Shown: one piece after another, positions 41,717 through 43,673 of the stretch
Layout: each line of letters opens with the position of its first letter
How positions within the stretch are numbered: the stretch's first letter is position 1
Origin: CAYRXM01 sp964428175
Lineage (GTDB): Bacteria > Chloroflexota > Anaerolineae > JAFGEY01
Assembly: GCA_964428175.1 (NCBI GenBank)
Contig: CAYRXM010000018.1
Coordinates: 1 to 43,673, forward strand
Direction: 5' to 3'
DNA: 43,673 bases
The notes under the pieces: model-generated
The model's database searches: none
Told to the model about the DNA's origin: nothing
What the model saw: only the letters and a program-made list of their open reading frames with translations
Made by a program: the position numbers and the translations under genes

Positions 41717-42956
41717 AGACTCCTCCTTTGTTCATGCAGCACTTTTTGTACTTTTTGCCGCTGCCGCACGGGCACGGATCGTTGCGGCCCGGTTTGTGGC
41801 CCGCTGAGGGCGGTTCGGCCTGTTGTTGACGCCATACGGCAGCGACCGCGTCGACAAAGGGCCGGCAGTGGGTAAAAAACTGCCGGTACCCGGCGCACAA
41901 ATAGTTCAGCCCGGGCTCGCCGTCTGCTGTCCGGCAGAAGCGGTCTTTGGGACAGCCCCCGTTGCACATCTCCAGAACCTCGCAACTCTGGCACGCGCCG
42001 GGCAGGCCGTCCAGTTTGGCCTGACCAAAGGCGCGCTGCGCCGGACTTTCCAGCAGATCGACCAGGGGCGTGTCCAGGATGTTGCCCAGGCGGTGCGCCG
42101 CGTCGACGAAATGGTCGCAGGAGTAAAAATCGCCGTTGTGCTCGACCACGGGCACGTTGCCGCAGCTTGGGCTCAAGACGCACAGCGTGTGTGGTTGACC
42201 AAAGGCCGTCCGGGCCGCCTCCTCAAAGATTTGCACCTTGATCCGGCCGATGTCCTGGCTCTTCCACTCATCGAAAATCGCACACAGAAACGCGCCGAAC
42301 GCCTCAGGCGGCACGGTGCGCGGGCTGACGCCGCCCTCAGCGTCGGGCTGTGGCTCGACCAAGGGCAAAAAGGTCAGGTATTGAGCGCCAAGCTGCTTGA
42401 AAAAACGGTACACCTCCAGGGGCTGACGGACGTTGTCGGCGTTGACCACGCACAGGATTTCGCTCGACACCCGGCATCGCTGCAAGAGCCGGTATCCGCG
42501 CAGCGCCTGTGCGCAGGTGGGCCGGCCGTCGCGGGTGACGCGGTGCAGGTCGTGCAGCGCCGGCGGGCCGTCCAGGCTGATCCCCACCGCAAAGCCTTCT
42601 GCGGCCAGAAAGCGGCCCCACGCCTCGTCGAGCAGCGTGCCGTTGGTCTGGATGCCGTTGGCGACGCGCCGACCCGGCGGGCAGTACTTGCGCTGCAAGG
42701 CGACGATTTTTTGGAAATAATCCAGCCCCAGCAGGCACGGCTCCCCGCCGTGCCAGGAGAACCGGATTTCGGGATCGGGACAGGCGGCGATGTGCTGCGC
42801 GATGTACGTTTCCAGGACATCGTCGGGCATGCGCAACGGCTCGCCGGGCCCCCAGAGCGCCTGCTTGGGCAGGTAATAGCAGTAATGGCAGCCCAGGTTG
42901 CACGCGGGGCCGATCGGTTTGGCAAAGACCTGGAATTGGCGGGATGCCTGGGTCAT
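41712..42956 (-). CDS. Radical SAM enzyme, anaerobic sulfatase maturase-like, with SEC-C tail
   Basis: 414 aa. The radical SAM cluster is CNLGCHYCYY (C19, C23, C26). A SPASM region follows with CVLSPSCGNVPVVEHNGDFYSCDHF and GACQSCEVLEMCNGGCPKDRF, which bind auxiliary iron-sulfur clusters, as in enzymes that turn a sulfatase Cys or Ser into formylglycine. The C-terminal 25 residues hold a SEC-C zinc motif (PCPCGSGKKYKKCC). No sulfatase gene is in the window, so the partner is elsewhere or the substrate differs. ATG 42956 follows AGAGG; the longer upstream frame crosses a promoter. Confidence 0.88.
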   Translation of the reverse strand: MTQASRQFQVFAKPIGPACNLGCHYCYYLPKQALWGPGEPLRMPDDVLETYIAQHIAACPDPEIRFSWHGGEPCLLGLDYFQKIVALQRKYCPPGRRVANGIQTNGTLLDEAWGRFLAAEGFAVGISLDGPPALHDLHRVTRDGRPTCAQALRGYRLLQRCRVSSEILCVVNADNVRQPLEVYRFFKQLGAQYLTFLPLVEPQPDAEGGVSPRTVPPEAFGAFLCAIFDEWKSQDIGRIKVQIFEEAARTAFGQPHTLCVLSPSCGNVPVVEHNGDFYSCDHFVDAAHRLGNILDTPLVDLLESPAQRAFGQAKLDGLPGACQSCEVLEMCNGGCPKDRFCRTADGEPGLNYLCAGYRQFFTHCRPFVDAVAAVWRQQQAEPPSAGHKPGRNDPCPCGSGKKYKKCCMNKGGVC

Positions 42957-43058
42957 AGAAATGCCTCTTTCGCAGGCTTGACCAGCGTCAAGCAGGTTGT
43001 GCGGATGTTTTACCACAGTTTTTGCGTCCGGCCAAGTCTGGATTGTAACCTGACTTTT

Positions 43059-43087
43059 TTGACAGCCTTTCCTCTTTGTGTTATTCT
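43059..43087 (+). promoter_or_regulatory. Promoter of the second Thr/Pro-rich lipoprotein gene
   Basis: TTGACA (43059-43064), 17-bp spacer, TATTCT (43082-43087); conserved with the promoter at 39837. Confidence 0.75.
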
Positions 43088-43137
43088 TAATCGCGTAGAC
43101 AGTCAAAGATAGTGTTATGCTTTGTAGGCCATAGGGA

Positions 43138-43641
43138 ATGAATAGATTCCAGACTGTTCAAACACGTTCGTCGATTGCGAATCGAGCCTTTTGGCTGGCG
43201 AGTTTGGTTCTCATCGCTGCTATATCCGCCTGTAGCACGGTTCGCCAAACGCCGACTCAAGTTTCAACGCTGACTTCAACCATCACAGACTCTCCTACGG
43301 TTATTTGGACAAATACAAGCACACCGACCGGCACATCTACGGCTACAGCACAACCTACCGAGACAGCGACACCCGTAGCGACATCGACCCGTACACGCAT
43401 GCCGACGTCGACCCGCAGACCCACACTCACGCCGTTGCCTACAAACACGCCGCGGCCTCCGACAAAGACGCCCACAAGTACGCCCACGCCAATGCATACA
43501 CCAGTGCCATCACTGTTCCCAATTCCTTCTATGCAAGGCCACTATATCCTGGTGCAAGAGAAAGCGATAGGTGCTTATATCGTTCAACTGTGGCAGAAGG
43601 TGGGATGGCCTATCTGGAACTTCACTACCGGACACTTTTAG
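43138..43641 (+). CDS. Short Thr/Pro-rich lipoprotein, paralogue of the 39912 gene
   Basis: 167 aa. The signal peptide and lipobox (C32) closely match the protein at 39912 (MNRFQTVQTRSSIANR versus MSRFQTVHTCSSIANR). The Thr/Pro linker (about 35-125) follows, but the C-terminal domain is only about 40 residues and unlike the first copy. It may be a truncated or differently fused paralogue. The stop at 43641 is real and lies within the window. Function is unknown; such tails usually display a domain on the surface. Confidence 0.7.
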   Translation: MNRFQTVQTRSSIANRAFWLASLVLIAAISACSTVRQTPTQVSTLTSTITDSPTVIWTNTSTPTGTSTATAQPTETATPVATSTRTRMPTSTRRPTLTPLPTNTPRPPTKTPTSTPTPMHTPVPSLFPIPSMQGHYILVQEKAIGAYIVQLWQKVGWPIWNFTTGHF

Positions 43642-43673
43642 GGAAATCCATCGAGTTCCAACATCTGAAACGC

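Noticed and set aside
1..43673. CRISPR arrays, insertion sequences, integrases, rRNA genes
   Set aside because: No regularly spaced repeats, transposase or integrase motifs or rRNA blocks were seen on either strand.

Overview
The window is about 43.7 kb of high-GC bacterial chromosome, most likely from an uncultured member of the Chloroflexota (Anaerolineae/Caldilineae-like). This is inferred from Thr/Pro-rich linker lipoproteins, triple-LysM L,D-transpeptidase style, many CPBP/ROK/GAF proteins, a proton-pumping pyrophosphatase, and clear sigma70-type promoters (TTGACA-17-TATAAT). It is a draft or metagenome assembly: a 10-N gap next to a residual sequencing-adapter sequence lies inside a methyltransferase gene at 35247-35300. 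No phage, integrase, insertion sequence or CRISPR array was seen.

Layout. 1-3.9 kb: a ROK regulator divergent from a threonine catabolism pair (epimerase-type threonine 3-dehydrogenase plus 2-amino-3-ketobutyrate CoA ligase). 4.0-10.0 kb: a six-gene operon that ends at a strong terminator. It encodes a PspA/IM30-like coiled-coil protein, a membrane-anchored solute-binding-like protein, a solute-binding/VWA fusion, a membrane coiled-coil protein, a LivK-type lipoprotein and a small DUF4177-like protein, with no permease or ATPase. It is the best candidate for an undescribed system. 10-17 kb: GH20 hexosaminidase, APH-like kinase, LysM/YkuD transpeptidase, a small 93-aa protein, an MFS permease and a zinc alcohol dehydrogenase. 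17.2-20.6 kb: a DUF1854 protein and an ABC exporter with an N-terminal zinc ribbon. Their long leader contains what I read as a ydaO/yuaA-type c-di-AMP riboswitch followed by an intrinsic terminator.

20.6-27.5 kb: two DUF881 proteins, a lipoprotein, an APH-like kinase, a metallophosphoesterase, an MFS gene with an internal deletion/frameshift, and a divergent class III aminotransferase. 27.6-35 kb: membrane pyrophosphatase, dTDP-glucose 4,6-dehydratase, a GAF-GAF-GAF-PAS sensor, a membrane helix-hairpin-helix protein, ribosomal protein L25 and a CPBP protease. 35-43.7 kb: methyltransferase (with the artefact), a fold-type II PLP enzyme flanked by related inverted repeats, RNase HII, GNAT acetyltransferase, CPBP protease, tRNA-Arg(TCT), two paralogous Thr/Pro-rich lipoproteins with matching promoters, a dienelactone hydrolase and a radical-SAM sulfatase-maturase-like enzyme with a SEC-C tail.

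Most genes are housekeeping or envelope-related. Coordinates of starts follow visible Shine-Dalgarno sequences, and several differ from the longest possible reading frame. All functional calls come from reading motifs by eye; no database search was run.
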